The notes below the pieces were generated by a model. The model saw nothing but the letters and a program-made list of their open reading frames with translations, ran no database searches and had not been told where the DNA came from. A DNA stretch of 64,000 bases from Limnohabitans sp. 2KL-51. Lineage in GTDB: Bacteria > Pseudomonadota > Gammaproteobacteria > Burkholderiales > Burkholderiaceae_C. Every line of letters begins with the position of its first letter. Position 1 is the first letter of the stretch. The stretch is from NCBI RefSeq assembly GCF_003063645.1, contig NZ_NESJ01000012.1, positions 62,001-126,000 on the forward strand. Direction: 5' to 3'. Shown piece by piece: positions 1 through 9,363 of this stretch. The position numbers and the translations under genes were made by a program.

Positions 1-1642
1 TCAGACCATTTGAATCGGAGACTGTGGCCCAGCGTGCGTCTGTTTCGTCATCCAGTTGAAGCCATAGTTTTTTACCGAGAAGATCCGGACGTTGAACCAG
101 CCACTCGGAGGTGTATTTGGCGTTCTCAAAGTTGAAATACGGTCTTTTGCCCGTGTATTCACCGCCAAGCAATGTGCAGACCTTTCTGCTTCCCGCCATT
201 CTTTTAACGAGCTCTGGGTCAGCGTGACGAATGCGATTTTTTGTTTTGGAAGACAAGAAGTCCATTTGAGCTAGAGGACTGCGATAGCCCAGACCTGTAT
301 GTGGCGTGGCGTTGTAGTTCGCGATGGTGACATCCAGCAACTCCTCAGCATAGTCAAGTTGGAACTGGACCTCCGCAGCAATTTTTTCTGGATCTCGTCC
401 TTTCTTATCTTCGTGACTGCTGCCTGTGCTCGGAGAGAGTCGGTGCATGGTGCCAGAGGCCAAAACCCTGAAAAACGACTCAATGAATGGCCGATCATCT
501 TTGCTGCGCCTTGAACTGTAAGACGTAGGGTCTTGGGGTTTGATGACCTTGGCGCCAACAATATGCAGCAATGGCTCCTCGACTCTGGGGCAAACGTTGG
601 CCAATGCGCCATCAACGCTGAACTCATTCCAGCAAGCTGACAAATAGACTTCAGAGTGTGCGGATGGCAAGGCCGCGCCTTCTGCGTACCCATCCTCACA
701 AAACGTCAAGGTTCTTGGGGCCCACTTGGATAAAGCATTTTTGATGGTGATCAGAACGTCGAGCGCACTGCATTCGCGTCGCAAGCTGATGTGATACCCC
801 AGAACTGCACGGGATCTGACGTCAATGATCACGATGATCCAGATGCGGCGGATTTTTCTGGGTTCATAACCGCCGTGAGGAGACGGCACCATGACCACCA
901 TTCGGCAGTCCAATTTGTGGGCATCACACTCGACCCGATCAAACAGCTTGAAATCAGGTCGTCGGGTTCCATCGGAGGCTTTGGCTTTTGCAATTGCGTC
1001 AGGCCCCCCCATTTTTGACATGGCTAAAAAAGGATGCTCTGCCAAAACCTTCTTGATGTACAGACGAACTGACTCATAGCCGAGCGACTCTGAATTGAAT
1101 GGCCAGGCTTTCTGATCTTCCAAGCCAGCTTTTCTTAGCTCGTCAATGAACCATCGAAAGATCGTTTGAACATTGATCTTAGGGTGTGCAAGAGAATCGG
1201 CGTTATTGAGGATTCGTTTGTGAAAACGATCTTTCAAATCTTTGAACTGTGGACGTTCAAGTAGCCACTTCAACGCGCCGGTTGCTCCAGCCCCATTTTC
1301 GTGAACAACAGGTGCAGTTTGACGCTCGTAAGCGGTCACACGGAAATGTGGAAGTGCTCCTCGCCAACCAAAAATATCCCCATCTGAGTGCCTTTGAAGG
1401 CATCGGTTTGTGATGATTCGGTAGATATTGGATCGTTTTTCACCCGTTTTCTTCTGCAAAACTGCATCGGTAGCGCCCTTGAGATACAGCTCAATGGCTT
1501 TTTTTCGGGCTAAAAATTTAGTTTTGCGAGCAGCTGACAAGCTGTTCTCATCCACCATAGGCCAGCTGCTAAGGTCAATGCTCTGGCTCGATAGCTCAGA
1601 ATTCGGCGTTGAGCGATATCCAATTCGTCCCGATAAAGCCAT
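1..1642 (-). CDS. Tn7/Mu-type DDE transposase (TnsB/TniA-like), partial
   Basis: An open frame runs from an ATG at 1642 off the left edge of the window: 547 codons with no stop. The start has a strong AGGAGG Shine-Dalgarno four bases upstream. Residues about 45-80 look like a helix-turn-helix. Residues about 230-390 look like an rve/RNase H-fold integrase core: first Asp at about 240 in ECDAH, the typical strand IDVRSRAVLGYH at about 273-285, a probable second Asp at about 344 (VDGALA) and the catalytic Glu at about 388 in RPFIESFF. This D-D-E layout and the long basic C-terminal part fit TnsB/TniA/MuA transposases rather than small IS transposases. The region is visibly more AT-rich than the neighbouring genes, which suggests transfer. 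Partner genes (TnsC/TniB-like ATPase, TniQ) would lie off the left edge. Family assignment is by motif reading; the exact subfamily is unknown. Confidence 0.8.
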   Translation of the reverse strand, partial: MALSGRIGYRSTPNSELSSQSIDLSSWPMVDENSLSAARKTKFLARKKAIELYLKGATDAVLQKKTGEKRSNIYRIITNRCLQRHSDGDIFGWRGALPHFRVTAYERQTAPVVHENGAGATGALKWLLERPQFKDLKDRFHKRILNNADSLAHPKINVQTIFRWFIDELRKAGLEDQKAWPFNSESLGYESVRLYIKKVLAEHPFLAMSKMGGPDAIAKAKASDGTRRPDFKLFDRVECDAHKLDCRMVVMVPSPHGGYEPRKIRRIWIIVIIDVRSRAVLGYHISLRRECSALDVLITIKNALSKWAPRTLTFCEDGYAEGAALPSAHSEVYLSACWNEFSVDGALANVCPRVEEPLLHIVGAKVIKPQDPTSYSSRRSKDDRPFIESFFRVLASGTMHRLSPSTGSSHEDKKGRDPEKIAAEVQFQLDYAEELLDVTIANYNATPHTGLGYRSPLAQMDFLSSKTKNRIRHADPELVKRMAGSRKVCTLLGGEYTGKRPYFNFENAKYTSEWLVQRPDLLGKKLWLQLDDETDARWATVSDSNGL

Positions 1643-1697
1643 AGAACCTCCTAGTTAAAGGTCTATTCAAGACTCATTAAAAAGGAAGAATCACTTA

Positions 1698-1809
1698 ACG
1701 TCAACTTTACTTGGAATTCGTAGCATCAACTTTACTTGGAAAGAGACACCCTCCAGAGGGAAGATCCAGCTGTTAGTAGCATCAAATTTACTTGTGTGAA
1801 CGGGGATCA
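1698..1809. repeat. Transposon end with three transposase-binding-type repeats
   Basis: Upstream of the transposase lie three copies of a 16-17 bp repeat in the same orientation: 1700-1715 (GTCAACTTTACTTGGA), 1724-1740 (CATCAACTTTACTTGGA) and 1780-1796 (CATCAAATTTACTTGTG). Multiple short direct repeats inside the element end are the hallmark of TnsB-binding ends in Tn7-like elements. The outer end probably falls near 1797-1809, where reading inward gives 5'-TGATCCCCGTTCACAC; TG is the usual terminal dinucleotide. The exact boundary and target duplication are not provable because the other end is outside the window. Confidence 0.6.
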
Positions 1810-1816
1810 CTTGGAA

Positions 1817-2542
1817 TTACTTGGGTATGGATGGGTTGGCCCCGGCGGGTTTTTGCTGATCCGAGTTGGGTGTTGCCTGGTTTCGACGAGCCGCCAGACG
1901 TGCCAATCCGGTTTCAATGAGTTCTTTGGAATTTTGTCGTTGGCCGCGTACAGCAAAATCCAAAGCACTCAGACCCAGTTGGTTTTTATGGTCCAAATCA
2001 GCACCTGCCTGAATCAGCACCTTGACGGCTTCGGGGCTGCCGTACATTGCGGCCATCATCAGTGGCGTGGTGCCGTTGGGTGACTCAGCGTCAATGTAGG
2101 CGCTTTGCTCCAGCAGGTACTCGACGATTTTCACGTGGCCAGCAGACGCTGCGTAATGCAAAGGTGTCCAGCCAGGTTTATTCACATCGGCATCATGTTC
2201 AACCAGTTTTTGTACCAAGCTGAAATGGCCTTTTAGGGCAGCCAACATCAACACACTTTCGTCTTTCTCGTTGCGCAGTTCGGTTTTGATTTTTGGCCAA
2301 CTTGCCAGTAACTCGGCCACCTTCAAGGTTGGTTCTCGCACCGCCAGCATCAGGGCTGGAACGCCCTCTGGGTTGACCGTGTTGGGATCAAAGCCACGTT
2401 GAAGCAAGGCTTGCACGGTACGAACATTATCAAACTGGACCGCTTTAAAAAAGTCCTCGTAAGCTCCGGCTTGTGCAAGAGATGAAAAACAGAAAAGTCC
2501 AATAATCACATAGACTTTTTTAAAAATTTTAATGTAACACAT
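1817..2542 (-). CDS. Exported ankyrin-repeat protein
   Basis: A 241-residue protein. The N-terminus (about residues 1-25, ending SSLAQA) is a typical Sec signal peptide, so it probably works in the periplasm. From about residue 30 to 205 it is made of ankyrin repeats with the usual TPLHYAASAGH and TPLMMAAMYG signatures, about five units. The C-terminal 30 residues are polar and low in complexity. Ankyrin repeats mediate protein-protein contacts; no partner is evident. It starts five bases after the stop of the tatD-like gene and is probably co-transcribed with it. The transposon end lies only about 8-20 bp beyond its stop codon, so the last few codons could have been altered by the insertion. 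Confidence 0.85.
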   Translation of the reverse strand: MCYIKIFKKVYVIIGLFCFSSLAQAGAYEDFFKAVQFDNVRTVQALLQRGFDPNTVNPEGVPALMLAVREPTLKVAELLASWPKIKTELRNEKDESVLMLAALKGHFSLVQKLVEHDADVNKPGWTPLHYAASAGHVKIVEYLLEQSAYIDAESPNGTTPLMMAAMYGSPEAVKVLIQAGADLDHKNQLGLSALDFAVRGQRQNSKELIETGLARLAARRNQATPNSDQQKPAGANPSIPK

Positions 2543-2547
2543 GAATA

Positions 2548-3354
2548 TTAATTGGTCGTTTTAGCAAACAATTTCAGGAAATTTAGGGTCGTCAACTCAC
2601 CAATCGCCTCGGAACTGCACCCACGCAATTCACCCAACAGTTTGGCCACAAAGGGAACATAAGAGGGGTTATTGAGCTTGCCGCGGTAAGGCACAGGCGC
2701 TAAATAAGGGCTATCGGTCTCAATCAACAAGCGGTCATCGGGTACAAATTTAGCCACTTCGCGCAATTCGGCCGCCGTCTTGAAAGTCAGGATGCCCGAC
2801 AAGGAGATGTAAAAACCCAAATCCAAGGCCGCTCGGGCGACCTCTTGGCTTTCGGTGAAGCAATGAAAAACCCCGCCCGCGCACCCTGCTCCGCCTGTTT
2901 CACCCTCTTCTTTCAAGATGGCGATGGTGTCGTCTGATGCCTGACGGGTGTGGATCACCAGCGGCAAACCCGTCTGCCGTGCTGCGCGGATGTGGGTGCG
3001 AAAACGCTCGCGCTGCCATTCCATGTCTGCAACGGTACGCCCGCCTTTGCGCTCGTCCATTTGGTAATAGTCCAGGCCCGTCTCGCCAATGGCCACCACT
3101 TTGGGGCGCGCTGCGCCGTCCAGCAAATCCTGCAAATTAGGCTCGCGCACGCCTTCATTGTCGGGGTGCACCCCCACCGTGGCCCACATGTTGTCATTGG
3201 CCATGGCCAGGTTGTGAACCTCGTCGAACTTTTCCATCGTGGTGCAAATGACCATGGCGCGGGTCACTTGGGCGGCCACCATGGCCTGCTGGATGCTGTC
3301 CAACTGGCTCATCAGCTCAGGAAAATTCAAATGGCAATGGGAATCGGTGTACAT
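2548..3354 (-). CDS. TatD-family metal-dependent DNase (YcfH-like)
   Basis: A 268-residue TIM-barrel hydrolase. The N-terminal metal motif DSHCHLNFPE (residues 4-13), the internal GETGLDYY motif, HTRQA (about 133) and the C-terminal LIETDSPYLAP motif are all those of the TatD/YcfH family, which act as 3'-5' exonucleases or deoxyribonucleases. Length is normal for the family. It sits three bases downstream of holB in the common order tmk-holB-tatD, so it probably belongs to the same transcript. Confidence 0.92.
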   Translation of the reverse strand: MYTDSHCHLNFPELMSQLDSIQQAMVAAQVTRAMVICTTMEKFDEVHNLAMANDNMWATVGVHPDNEGVREPNLQDLLDGAARPKVVAIGETGLDYYQMDERKGGRTVADMEWQRERFRTHIRAARQTGLPLVIHTRQASDDTIAILKEEGETGGAGCAGGVFHCFTESQEVARAALDLGFYISLSGILTFKTAAELREVAKFVPDDRLLIETDSPYLAPVPYRGKLNNPSYVPFVAKLLGELRGCSSEAIGELTTLNFLKLFAKTTN

Positions 3355-3357
3355 GGC

Positions 3358-4362
3358 TCAGCCCTTGGAGAGCAGGGTTTGTTGGGCATCAGCGGTCAGA
3401 GCTTCGAGCATTAGACCGGCATTGAAAGGGTGCTCGGCCGTGCGCGACGACTGCATCAGGCGTTTGAACCAATCGGTCAGCACAGCTACTGAGGCGTGGC
3501 TTGGAGGCAGTTGAGAGGCATCGAAAAAACGCGGCGCAGCGCCTGAATGGCGCAGCACCAGGTCGTGGCAAAGTTTTTGCAAAGCGTCGATGGCTTGCGC
3601 GGGACTCATATTAGCCAAATGACGGGCATCACCCCCACGCATGGCCTTGGGCAAAGCGGCCCACCAGTCGGGCGACAAACCGCTTTCGGCTTGGCGCAGC
3701 ACATCGGTGGGACGACCACCTGCGCTGCGCAGCAAAGACTGCGCCACAGGGGCGGTCACGCCTTGCCCGCTTAACCAAGTCAAAGCTTCATCGGCCTCTG
3801 GCCACTTCATGGTGTGGGCCAGACATCGGCTGCGGATGGTGGGCAGCAGCATGTGCGCCGCCTCGGCGGCCAGCACAAAGCGAACATCACCAGGCGGTTC
3901 TTCAAGGGTTTTGAGCAAGGTGTTGGCCGTGATGGTATTCATGCGTTCGGCCGGAAACACCAACACCGCTTTGCCGCGTCCCCGTGCATCGGTACGCTGT
4001 GAAAACTCCACCGCGTCCCTCATCGCATCTACCCTGATTTCTTTGCTGGGCTTGCGGGTTTTCTTATCAATCTCGTCTTGGGCTTTTTCAGACAAAGGCC
4101 AACCCAGCTCGATCATCACCGTCTCGGGCATAAGCACGGCCAAGTCGGCGTGGGTGCGCACGGCCACGGCATGGCAGCTCGGACAGTTGCCACAAGCGCC
4201 CTGCACAGTCGGTTTTTCGCAAAGCCAGGCCGACACCAGGGCCAGCGCCAATTCGTATTGGCCCAAACCAGAAGGGCCTTGCAGCAACCAAGCGTGACCC
4301 CGCTGGGCCAGCAAATCGTTGGCCTGCCTTGCAATCCACGGGGCGTTCAAAACGGTGTTCAT
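3358..4362 (-). CDS. holB: DNA polymerase III delta-prime subunit
   Basis: A 334-residue clamp-loader subunit. The AAA+ fold is recognisable: [11 protein letters not shown] in place of a strict Walker A, a zinc-binding cysteine cluster CGNCPSC near residues 58-64, and the sensor region [17 protein letters not shown]. Delta-prime lacks a functional P-loop in many bacteria, as here (no GKT/GKS). Its ATG overlaps the tmk stop codon (ATGA), giving translational coupling, the normal proteobacterial order. Confidence 0.93.
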   Translation of the reverse strand: MNTVLNAPWIARQANDLLAQRGHAWLLQGPSGLGQYELALALVSAWLCEKPTVQGACGNCPSCHAVAVRTHADLAVLMPETVMIELGWPLSEKAQDEIDKKTRKPSKEIRVDAMRDAVEFSQRTDARGRGKAVLVFPAERMNTITANTLLKTLEEPPGDVRFVLAAEAAHMLLPTIRSRCLAHTMKWPEADEALTWLSGQGVTAPVAQSLLRSAGGRPTDVLRQAESGLSPDWWAALPKAMRGGDARHLANMSPAQAIDALQKLCHDLVLRHSGAAPRFFDASQLPPSHASVAVLTDWFKRLMQSSRTAEHPFNAGLMLEALTADAQQTLLSKG

Positions 4363-5000
4363 GCGGTAGTCCGCTTCATCCAGTCGCTCAACACGCGGCC
4401 CACATCAGCACCCACAGCGTCCAAGCTTTGGGCGGCATCAATGCGCGCAAAACGGCCAGGCATTTCGGACTGGCGCTTGGCATAGCCAGCTCGCACGGCG
4501 GCAAAAAAGTCGGCGGGCTGAGACTCGAATTTGTCCGGCACGCGGGCCGAGGCCAGGCGCTGTGCAGCAATATGAGGGTCCAGATCAAACCAAATGGTCA
4601 GCTCGGGTTGACGCAAAGCGCCATCAGGCAAGACCTGCACCATGCGTTCCAGTTGGACCAGCACCTGCCAGTCAAAACCACGCCCACCGCCCTGATAGGC
4701 AAAAGTGGCGTCGGTGAAGCGGTCGCACAACACCACATCGCCTCGGGCGAGGGCAGGCTCAATGACTTGTCCCAAATGTTCGCGGCGGGCCGCGAACATC
4801 AACAGCGCTTCGGTCAGTGCGTCCATGGGCTCGTGCAGCACCAGTTCGCGCAGCTTTTCTGACAGGGGTGTGCCGCCCGGCTCGCGTGAAAGCACGACCG
4901 CCCTGCCCGCTTCGCGGAACAACTGGGCCACGCGATCAATGTGCGTGGACTTGCCCGCACCGTCGATGCCTTCAAAACTGATGAACAAACCGCGTGTCAT
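4359..5000 (-). CDS. tmk: Thymidylate kinase
   Basis: I take the ATG at 5000, giving 213 residues, the usual size; the open frame continues upstream but that part resembles no protein and is antisense to mlt[13 protein letters not shown] at residues about 8-19 is the P-loop, followed by the DR(F/Y) motif [17 protein letters not shown] near residues 93-109. The enzyme phosphorylates dTMP to dTDP. The stop codon overlaps the holB start. Confidence 0.95.
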   Translation of the reverse strand: MTRGLFISFEGIDGAGKSTHIDRVAQLFREAGRAVVLSREPGGTPLSEKLRELVLHEPMDALTEALLMFAARREHLGQVIEPALARGDVVLCDRFTDATFAYQGGGRGFDWQVLVQLERMVQVLPDGALRQPELTIWFDLDPHIAAQRLASARVPDKFESQPADFFAAVRAGYAKRQSEMPGRFARIDAAQSLDAVGADVGRVLSDWMKRTTA

Positions 5001-5061
5001 GGTGTGTGAAATTGGGAAAAACCCGATTGTCGCAGGCTCACGTATGGCATCAATCTTTGCC

Positions 5062-6069
5062 CTATTTGAGGCCGCGCTGGTAACGGTTGACCGCCCGGTT
5101 GTGCTCGTCCAGCGTGGCGCTGAAGTGGCTACTGCCGTCGCCTTTGGCCACAAAGTACAGTGCCTGCGTCTTAGCAGGTTGCACCGCCGCCAACAAAGCC
5201 GCCTTGCCCGGCATGGCAATGGGTGTGGGTGGCAAGCCGCCACGGGTGTAGGTATTCCAGGGGTTGTCGGTCTGCAAATGAATGCGGCGCAAGTTGCCGT
5301 CAAAGGCCTCGCCCAAGCCATAAATCACCGTCGGGTCGGTCTGCAAACGCATGCCAATGCGCATGCGATTGTTGAAAACGCCAGAGATCAGCGGGCGGTC
5401 CGACCCTTGGCCAGTTTCCTTTTCCACAATGCTCGCCAATATCAAGGCATCTTCGGGCGACTTGAGCGACACACCGGGCAAGCGGGCTTGCCAGGCGACT
5501 TGCAGGTGCTTGTCCATGGAATTGAGCGCGCGTTGCAGAACGGCCAAGTCACTGGAGCCCTTGGCATACGAATAGGTGTCCGGATAAAAGCGCCCTTCCG
5601 GGGCCACGCCTGGGCGGCCAAACTGCGCCATTAAGGCCGCGTCGTCCAATGCCCGGCTGTCGGGCTTGAGGTTTTCGGCTTTGGCCAAGGCCTGGCGCAC
5701 TTGCCGCCAGTTCCAGCCTTCCACAATCGTCACCGTGCGCAGGCTTTCTTCGCCCCGCACCAACATGCGCAGCAAACGCTCGGGCGATGTGCCGGGGGCA
5801 ATTTCATAATTGCCGGCCCGCATTTGGCGCGATTGGCCGGACAGCCGAAACCACGCATAGAGCAATGTGGGCGAAGCCTCCACACCGGCATCAACCACGG
5901 CCTGCGAAATGGCTTTGGCCGATGTGCCCGACTCGATCGACAAATCGACTGGGTTTGCCGCCGGCGCACGCAATGGCATGGGGCGTTTCACCCAAAAATA
6001 GGCGGCAGCCGCCAGCGTCAAGGCCAGCACCACCAAACCCACCAAGCCCTTGAACAACCCTTTGATCAC
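5062..6069 (-). CDS. mltG: Endolytic murein transglycosylase MltG
   Basis: About 335 residues with one N-terminal membrane anchor (residues about 8-28) and a YceG domain. The catalytic region is recognisable: [11 protein letters not shown] with the active-site Glu, then [18 protein letters not shown]. MltG cleaves nascent glycan strands at the inner membrane and sets their length. No ATG precedes the anchor; a GTG at 6069 has a TAGGG Shine-Dalgarno six bases upstream, while a TTG two codons earlier has none, so I prefer GTG. It lies 61 bp upstream of tmk in the same direction, a common arrangement, and diverges from ygfZ. Confidence 0.93.
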   Translation of the reverse strand: MIKGLFKGLVGLVVLALTLAAAAYFWVKRPMPLRAPAANPVDLSIESGTSAKAISQAVVDAGVEASPTLLYAWFRLSGQSRQMRAGNYEIAPGTSPERLLRMLVRGEESLRTVTIVEGWNWRQVRQALAKAENLKPDSRALDDAALMAQFGRPGVAPEGRFYPDTYSYAKGSSDLAVLQRALNSMDKHLQVAWQARLPGVSLKSPEDALILASIVEKETGQGSDRPLISGVFNNRMRIGMRLQTDPTVIYGLGEAFDGNLRRIHLQTDNPWNTYTRGGLPPTPIAMPGKAALLAAVQPAKTQALYFVAKGDGSSHFSATLDEHNRAVNRYQRGLK

Positions 6070-6218
6070 CCGCAACCCTAGAAAAATGTCCGCACAGAGT
6101 CGATTGACTCTGGCGGCTGATCATAATTGAGGCCTTCCAGCCTTTGCTCGGTGGCCCCATTCGGCCCCCATTGAATTTTGTTGGCCTTGCCAGCTGGGTT
6201 CACCTCACACTTATCGCC

Positions 6219-7178
6219 ATGACCACCTCAAGCACCGCCCCTATCGACCACTTCGCAGCCAAGTTGCAAGGCGTTGCCGCCCTCCCCCACTTGGGCGTGA
6301 TTCAGGCCCAAGGCGAAGACGCGGCTAACTTTTTGCACAACCAACTGAGCAACGACGTGCTGCTCTTGCGCGTGGGCCAATCGCGCTTGGCGGCTTTTTG
6401 TTCGGCCAAGGGCAGGATGCAGGCCAGCTTTGTCGTCATCAAAACCGCGCCCGACACCGTGTTGCTGGTCACGAGCCTCGATTTGTTGGCCCAAACGCTG
6501 AAGCGCCTGTCCATGTTTGTGCTGCGGGCCAAAGTCAAAATGACCGACGCCAGCAGCCAGTGGCAGCTGCGCGGACTGCTTGGCGACAGCACTCCGGCTG
6601 TGATGGGCTCAGCGGCGCCTTGGCAGACAATTGCTCAAGATGCTCTGCATACGGTGGCGCTTTACCCCGCCGTCCTGGGCGAGTCCAAAATCCCCCGCGC
6701 TTTGTGGCTCGCCCCTTCTGGCCTTGCGCTGCCTGCAGGCGCCGAAGTGCCAAGCGAAGTCTGGCAGTGGGCCGAAGTCATGAGCGGCGTGACCCTGGTC
6801 ACTCAGCCCGTGTTCGAGGCCTTCGTGCCGCAAATGCTCAATTACGAATCCGTGGACGGCGTGAACTTCAAAAAAGGCTGCTACCCCGGCCAGGAAGTCG
6901 TGGCCCGCAGCCAGTTTCGCGGCACCTTGAAGCGCCGCACGGCTCGCGTGCACAGCCCCGTTGCTTTGCAAGCCGGGCAAGACATCTTTACGCCTGCCGA
7001 CCCCGAACAGCCCTGCGCCACTGTGGTGCTGAGCGCGGCGCGCCCCGATGCCCAGGGCTTTGATGCGCTGGTCAGCGGCACACTGGAAAGCATGCAGGCT
7101 GGTTGGCGCGCAGACAGCGCCCAAGGCCAACCGCTGGAGTTGCTGTCGCTGCCTTATGCGCTGTTGGAAGACATTTAA
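6219..7178 (+). CDS. ygfZ: Folate-binding iron-sulfur assembly factor YgfZ
   Basis: A 319-residue GcvT-fold protein. The diagnostic motif K-G-C-Y-P-G-Q-E (KGCYPGQEVVAR, residues about 219-230) is intact, including the Cys needed for function in E. coli YgfZ. These proteins bind tetrahydrofolate and support maturation or repair of particular [4Fe-4S] enzymes such as MiaB. The ATG at 6219 (MTTSSTAP) is chosen over an earlier one at 6144, whose extra 25 residues are not family-like. It is divergent from mltG, the usual neighbour. Confidence 0.92.
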   Translation: MTTSSTAPIDHFAAKLQGVAALPHLGVIQAQGEDAANFLHNQLSNDVLLLRVGQSRLAAFCSAKGRMQASFVVIKTAPDTVLLVTSLDLLAQTLKRLSMFVLRAKVKMTDASSQWQLRGLLGDSTPAVMGSAAPWQTIAQDALHTVALYPAVLGESKIPRALWLAPSGLALPAGAEVPSEVWQWAEVMSGVTLVTQPVFEAFVPQMLNYESVDGVNFKKGCYPGQEVVARSQFRGTLKRRTARVHSPVALQAGQDIFTPADPEQPCATVVLSAARPDAQGFDALVSGTLESMQAGWRADSAQGQPLELLSLPYALLEDI

Positions 7179-7193
7179 TTGCTGTTGAAATCC

Positions 7194-7219
7194 ATCGCGC
7201 ACAGGGGTGGGCTCTCACA
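7194..7219. repeat. Decayed single REP element
   Basis: The stretch reads, on the minus strand, TGTGAGAGCCCACCCCTGTG, a degenerate match to the REP heads found intact at 23.0 and 26.4 kb (TGTAGGAGCCCACCCCGTG). It lies 15 bp after the ygfZ stop, a typical REP location, and has no inverted partner nearby. Confidence 0.5.
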
Positions 7220-7290
7220 AAGACAAAAACCCCCCGGATGGCTTACAAAAACATGGGCAATTTAAACTTCACCGGGCTGGATCAAGAACA

Positions 7291-9189
7291 TCAGCCTTTG
7301 ATTTGATCGACGATCTGCTGCAAAGCGGCGGGATCGTCCATGGTGGTCAGGTCGCCGGGGTCACGGCCTTCAGCCACGGCCTGAATGGCGCGGCGCAACA
7401 ATTTGCCGCTGCGCGTTTTGGGCAAGGCCGTGACAAAAAACACGCGCGAGGGGCGCGCCACCGCGCCCAGTTGCGAGTCCACCACCTTCATGACTTCGCC
7501 TTCGAGCTTCAGTCGCGCCCCAGCATCTCCCAGACCCGAAGTGTCTTTGACGATGGCAAACGCCATGGCCACCTGACCTTTGAGTTGATCGGCCACCCCC
7601 ACCACCGCCACTTCGGCGATGTTGGGGTGGCTGGAAATGCTTTCTTCGATTTCGCGGGTGCCCAGGCGGTGACCGGCCACGTTGATCACGTCGTCGGTAC
7701 GGCCCAGGATAAAGAAGTAACCGTCATCGTCGCGCACAGCCCAGTCGAAGGTGTTGTAGAGCAGCTTTCCCGGCACCGTCTTCCAGTAGGTCTTGACGAA
7801 GCGCTCGTCGTCACCCCAGATGGTTTGCAGGTTGCCCGGCGGCAGCGGGCCTTCGATGGTCAAAACGCCCTTTTGGTTGGCACCGGTCAGATCTTCACCC
7901 GTCTGGTCGTCCACCAACTTGACGTTGTAGCCATAAATGGCTTTGCCGGGAGATCCGAATTTGCTGGGTGCTTTTTCCACGCCATTGCAAATGCTCAAGA
8001 TGGGCCAACCGGTCTCGGTCTGCCAGTAGTTGTCGATGATGGCCTTGCCGTTCAGACCTTCAGAAATCCACTTGGCCGTGGGTTCGTCCAGCGGCTCACC
8101 AGCCAGGAACAGCGCTTGCAGGCTGGACAAATCGTATTTCGTGAGCAGCGCAGGGTCTTGCTTTTTCAGCACGCGGATCGCCGTGGGGGCGCTGAACATG
8201 ACGTTGACCTTGTACTTCTCGACCAGGCTCCACCAGATGCCGCCGTCGGGGCGGATGGGCAGGCCTTCATAAAGGATGGTGGCCATGCCGCCGATCAGCG
8301 GACCGTAAATGATGTAACTGTGGCCCACCACCCAGCCGATGTCGCTGGTGCAAAAGAATGTGCCGCCCGGCTTGCCTTCAAAGACATTGGGCATGCTCGC
8401 CGCCAAGGCCACGGTGTAGCCCCCGGTGTCGCGCTGCACGCCTTTGGGTTTGCCGGTTGTGCCCGAGGTGTAGAGCGTGTAGCTGGGGTGGGTGGATTCG
8501 ACCCACTCGCAAGGCACCACCGCATTCATGTGCTTGGCGCGTTCGGTGGCGTAGTCCACATCGCGGCCGGCCACGGGGGTGAAAGCGGCCAGATGGCGGT
8601 CCACCATGACCACCTTGGCGGGTTTGTGGGCCGACAGCGCAATCGCTTCGTCGAGCAGGGGCTTGTAGGCCACGACCTTGCCACTGCGCGAGCCAGCATC
8701 GGCGCTGATGATGACTTTGGGCGACGCGTCTTCGATGCGGGTGGCCAGTGAGTGCGACGCGAAACCGCCAAACACCACCGAATGGATGGCCCCCAGACGC
8801 ACGCAAGCGAGCATGGCGAACGCCGCTTCGGCGATCATGGGCATGTAGATCAACACGCGGTCGCCCTTGACCACACCCAAATTTTGAAGGATGGCAGACA
8901 TGCGCTGCACTTCGGCGTGCAGGTCACGGTAGGTGTAGGTTTTTTCGGTGTCGGTTTCGGTCGACACAAAGATCAGCGCAGGCTGGTCGGCGCGCTCGGC
9001 CAAGTGGCGGTCCACCGCGTTGTGGCACAGGTTGGTTTGGCCGCCAACGAACCATTTGGCAAACGGCGGATTGCTGTAATCGCAAATTTGCTGGGGCGGG
9101 ACTTTCCAGTCCACCAGTTGGGCCTGCTCGGCCCAGAAAGCGTCGCGGTCGTTGATCGAGCGCTGGTGAAATTCTGCAAAATTGCCCAT
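7291..9189 (-). CDS. prpE: Propionyl-CoA synthetase
   Basis: About 632 residues. An acetyl-CoA-synthetase-type AMP-forming ligase: acyl-adenylate motif YTSGTTGKPKGVQRD at about residues 245-259, DNYWQTETGWP (about 390), and the hinge/C-domain GRTDDVINVAGHRLGT followed by TRSGKLLRR with the catalytic Lys that is acetylation-controlled. The start region, WFVGGQTNLCHNAVDRH and overall length fit PrpE better than Acs. It converts propionate to propionyl-CoA, feeding the methylcitrate cycle; no prpBCD genes are beside it. The ATG at 9189 has AGGAG five to seven bases upstream, better than the ATG eight codons earlier. Confidence 0.88.
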   Translation of the reverse strand: MGNFAEFHQRSINDRDAFWAEQAQLVDWKVPPQQICDYSNPPFAKWFVGGQTNLCHNAVDRHLAERADQPALIFVSTETDTEKTYTYRDLHAEVQRMSAILQNLGVVKGDRVLIYMPMIAEAAFAMLACVRLGAIHSVVFGGFASHSLATRIEDASPKVIISADAGSRSGKVVAYKPLLDEAIALSAHKPAKVVMVDRHLAAFTPVAGRDVDYATERAKHMNAVVPCEWVESTHPSYTLYTSGTTGKPKGVQRDTGGYTVALAASMPNVFEGKPGGTFFCTSDIGWVVGHSYIIYGPLIGGMATILYEGLPIRPDGGIWWSLVEKYKVNVMFSAPTAIRVLKKQDPALLTKYDLSSLQALFLAGEPLDEPTAKWISEGLNGKAIIDNYWQTETGWPILSICNGVEKAPSKFGSPGKAIYGYNVKLVDDQTGEDLTGANQKGVLTIEGPLPPGNLQTIWGDDERFVKTYWKTVPGKLLYNTFDWAVRDDDGYFFILGRTDDVINVAGHRLGTREIEESISSHPNIAEVAVVGVADQLKGQVAMAFAIVKDTSGLGDAGARLKLEGEVMKVVDSQLGAVARPSRVFFVTALPKTRSGKLLRRAIQAVAEGRDPGDLTTMDDPAALQQIVDQIKG

Positions 9190-9363
9190 AAATATCTCCT
9201 GAAAATCCACCAAGTTGAAATCGAGGAAGGGGGAGATGTCCTTGCACCACCCAGCGCTTCTGAATTCATAATTATGGCCAAGGGACTTGCAATAAGCTGA
9301 CTCAGCCCATGAACAAAATCATCATCGACGATGTTTGACCAGCGCTCCTCCAGTTCGAACCGG

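Noticed and set aside
271..699. A 142-codon minus-strand frame within the transposase
   Set aside because: It is an out-of-frame reading of the transposase gene, which stays open over 547 codons with integrase motifs.
20..1642. IS3- or IS481-type transposase assignment
   Set aside because: The protein is too long (over 547 residues), has a long N-terminal DNA-binding part and its end carries several internal repeats rather than one simple inverted repeat.
7207..8751. A 514-codon plus-strand frame
   Set aside because: It is antisense to prpE, whose product has all family motifs; the plus-strand translation is His/Gly/Val-rich with no recognisable domain.
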